From Gammaproteobacteria bacterium (GTDB lineage: Bacteria > Pseudomonadota > Gammaproteobacteria > GCA-001735895): DNA of 5,883 nucleotides. Both the position numbers and the translations under genes were made by a program. Of this stretch, positions 5,034 through 5,883 are shown one piece after another. The number at the start of each line of letters is the position of its first letter. Positions within the stretch are counted from its first letter, which is position 1. The DNA is taken from positions 1 to 5,883 of the forward strand of contig JAASSH010000165.1 in NCBI GenBank assembly GCA_021767985.1. The letters run 5' to 3'. The notes under the pieces were generated by a model. It had not been told where the DNA came from. It ran no database searches and was given only the letters and a program-made list of their open reading frames with translations.

Positions 5034-5115
5034 AATTCCGGGGACAGTATGCCCAATTCACTATGCACGGCCTGGAATCGGAATTGCCGAAATTAAGTAT
5101 ACTGTCCCCCGAATT
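5034..5115. repeat. REP/MITE-like inverted repeat element 2
   Basis: GGGGACAGTAT (5040-5050) is repeated in inverse as ATACTGTCCCC (5099-5109). With the outer AATTC/GAATT bases the match is 16 of 17, with one mismatch at 5039/5110. The arms also share AATT further in (5055-5058 and 5091-5094). The 48-base interior is weakly self-similar. It carries no gene. The sequence differs from element 1, from which it is separated by under 20 bases. I recall GGGGACAG-type ends as recurrent in proteobacterial genomes, in the manner of REP-associated transposase substrates, but I could not search for copies. Confidence 0.75.
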
Positions 5116-5275
5116 GCGCGCCGCGGCGAACCCAGTCCACGCCGGAGCCGACCAGGAACATGGTGGCGTCGAAATCCATACCGATGCCGCCGTTGGCGAC
5201 ACCCCAGGCCACGGACGCACGCTCGTTGTCGAATCGGTGGGTGACTACTATTACCAGTTTCTTTTTGTCTGACAT

Positions 5276-5446
5276 CGTGACTTTCCTCATCGATTTTCGC
5301 CTCGAAGGCGGTGGTAAATTTCAGTAACGAATGCCCGGGCCACTCGCGCCAGTCGTTTCTCCGCTACTGCCGGGATATACTCGCGCCATTGCTGGCGGGT
5401 ATGGCAATAGAATGCGCGGCCTGCGTCTTTTTACCCCGCTCACCCC
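5276..5446. other. Non-coding spacer between the DsrE-family remnant and the BTAD gene
   Basis: Apart from the ribosome binding site of the remnant (5281-5288), I see no convincing gene or RNA here. There are short GC hairpins (for example CGCC/GGCG near 5299-5311 and CGCCA/TGGCG near 5386-5399). Reading frames through the stretch are short and lack ribosome binding sites. It should hold the promoter of the former DsrE-family gene, but no clear sigma70 pair stands out on the minus strand. Confidence 0.5.
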
Positions 5447-5479
5447 GGTCAGTTTTACGTCTATTTTTCGTCTATAATG
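5447..5479 (+). promoter_or_regulatory. Three 11-bp direct repeats at the BTAD gene promoter
   Basis: Consecutive 11-mers read GGTCAGTTTTA, CGTCTATTTTT and CGTCTATAATG, with GTC at 5448, 5459 and 5470. The last two share CGTCTAT exactly. SARP-type regulators with OmpR-like DNA-binding domains are known to bind heptamer direct repeats with an 11-bp period near -35. The gene just downstream encodes such a domain, so autoregulation is a reasonable inference. Confidence 0.4.
5473..5478 (+). promoter_or_regulatory. Candidate -10 box of the BTAD regulator gene
   Basis: TATAAT is a perfect -10 hexamer, with no good -35 at the expected 16-18 base spacing (TTTTAC at 5453-5458 is only 14 away). It lies 9 bases before the GTG start, so initiation near 5485 would give an almost leaderless message, or the true start is further in. 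Confidence 0.45.
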
Positions 5480-5486
5480 GAGCGCC

Positions 5487-5883
5487 GTGGTAGAAATCGT
5501 GCAATTTAACGTGATGGGCCCGTTCGAGGCTAAGGGCCCCGATGGTGAATCCGTCGCGTTCAGTCACCGCAAGGTCAGGGCGCTGCTGGCCTATCTCGCC
5601 GTCGAGCGTTCACGTCCGCTGGCGCGCGAACGCCTGGCAACGCTGCTTTGGTCGCGCACGGGGGATGAGCGCGCTCGGCACAACCTGCGCCAGGCACTGT
5701 CCAGGATTCGCGGCTACTGCCCCGACCTGATCGATACGGCCGACGACGGCATAACACTGGTGCCCGCGGCCTGTTCTGTCGACGCGATCTCGTTTACCGA
5801 GCTCGCGCGTTCCGACGACGTCGCGGATTTACAGCGCGCACTCGAGCTTTTTCGTGGCGATTTGCTCGCGGATTACCATTCTA
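5487..5883 (+). CDS. SARP/BTAD-type transcriptional regulator, N-terminal part (runs off the window)
   Basis: An open frame from a GTG start continues to the end of the window, giving 132 residues with no stop. Residues about 5-75 form an OmpR-like winged helix of the type found in SARP and BTAD proteins: VQFNVMGPFEAKGPDG, then HRKVRALLAYLAVERSRPLARERLATLLW, then DERARHNLRQALSRIR. The beginning of the bacterial transcriptional activator domain follows (VDAISFTELARSDDVADLQRALELFRGDLLADY). Proteobacterial proteins with this start are often large, with TPR, cyclase or ATPase modules behind; what follows here is unknown. The frame is closed by TAA at 5475-5477, so the start must lie after it. GTG 5487 has GGAG (5479-5482) four bases ahead, slightly short; GTG 5499 and ATG 5514 are alternatives without a clear ribosome binding site. 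It points away from the DsrE-family remnant. Confidence 0.85.
   Translation, partial: MVEIVQFNVMGPFEAKGPDGESVAFSHRKVRALLAYLAVERSRPLARERLATLLWSRTGDERARHNLRQALSRIRGYCPDLIDTADDGITLVPAACSVDAISFTELARSDDVADLQRALELFRGDLLADYHS

Larger units (their letters stand above)
4816..5275 (-). pseudogene. DsrE-family protein gene, disrupted by repeat elements
   Basis: The N-terminal part (5275 down to about 5110) encodes KKKLVIVVTHRFDNERASVAWGV-type sequence followed by MFLVGSGVDWVRRGAQFG, which matches the first strand and helix of DsrE/DsrF-like small sulfur-relay-fold proteins. The start at 5275 is supported by GAGGAAAG (5281-5288), seven bases ahead in the best alignment. The frame then runs into repeat DNA (GQYT) and stops at 5093-5095. 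About 145 bases further on, a different minus-strand frame (4947 to about 4816) encodes CGASARLQGFDEADFPEFV and ILRLQQDGYACPR, which fits the C-terminal half of the same family. Between them lie two repeat elements, stops in both frames and a frame change. Roughly 20 residues of the usual middle seem to be missing (estimated from memory of the family). The C-terminal frame has no stop until 4711-4713, antisense to the end of the HxlR gene, so the native 3' end is also altered. The assignment of the second fragment is the less certain half. Confidence 0.72.

Noticed and set aside
4948..5115. CRISPR array
   Set aside because: The repeats are inverted pairs of two different sequences, not several identical direct repeats with regular spacers.
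4948..5115. Insertion sequence with its own transposase
   Set aside because: About 170 bp in total with no transposase coding capacity; miniature or REP-like elements fit better.
4880..5272. Plus-strand open frame of 130 codons through the repeat elements
   Set aside because: It runs through both inverted repeats and antisense to the DsrE-family N-terminal fragment; the reading frame is incidental.

Overview
The window is GC-rich DNA with tight bacterial gene spacing and strong Shine-Dalgarno sites. Its gene content (GlxA/AraC, OsmC, HxlR, an acyl-CoA-dehydrogenase-like enzyme with a flavin reductase, DsrE, BTAD) suggests a free-living proteobacterium, most likely a gammaproteobacterium. No rRNA or tRNA marker is present, so this placement is an inference.

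Left part (1-2226): a GlxA-type AraC regulator on the minus strand is transcribed divergently from an OsmC-family protein. The 141-base spacer holds an 8-bp inverted repeat with a 22-bp period and a consensus -10 box. After osmC come two overlapping GC-rich inverted repeats with a T-run, then an unrecognised 71-residue ORF with a strong ribosome binding site, closed by an intrinsic terminator that also has an alternative fold.

Middle (2227-4788): a minus-strand two-gene operon encodes an acyl-CoA-dehydrogenase-fold flavoprotein and, 15 bases downstream, an HpaC/DIM6-type flavin reductase. It diverges from an HxlR-type regulator with a C-terminal SCP2-like domain. Two near-identical 17-bp palindromes (AGTACAA-N3-TTGTACT) lie in the spacer, one toward each gene. 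The simplest reading is a self-contained, regulator-controlled two-component flavin monooxygenase of unknown substrate, although a true acyl-CoA dehydrogenase is not excluded.

Right part (4789-5883): a minus-strand DsrE-family gene has been broken by about 170 bp containing two different REP/MITE-like inverted-repeat elements side by side. The N-terminal and C-terminal halves remain recognisable but are separated by stops, lie in different frames and lack the middle. The window ends inside a plus-strand GTG-started gene for a SARP/BTAD-type transcriptional regulator. It has a TATAAT box and three 11-bp-periodic direct repeats immediately upstream.

The most useful observations are the paired HxlR operators over the flavoenzyme operon, the double-element disruption of the DsrE gene, and the 11-bp repeats at the BTAD promoter. 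I see no clear evidence of a wholly new type of system.
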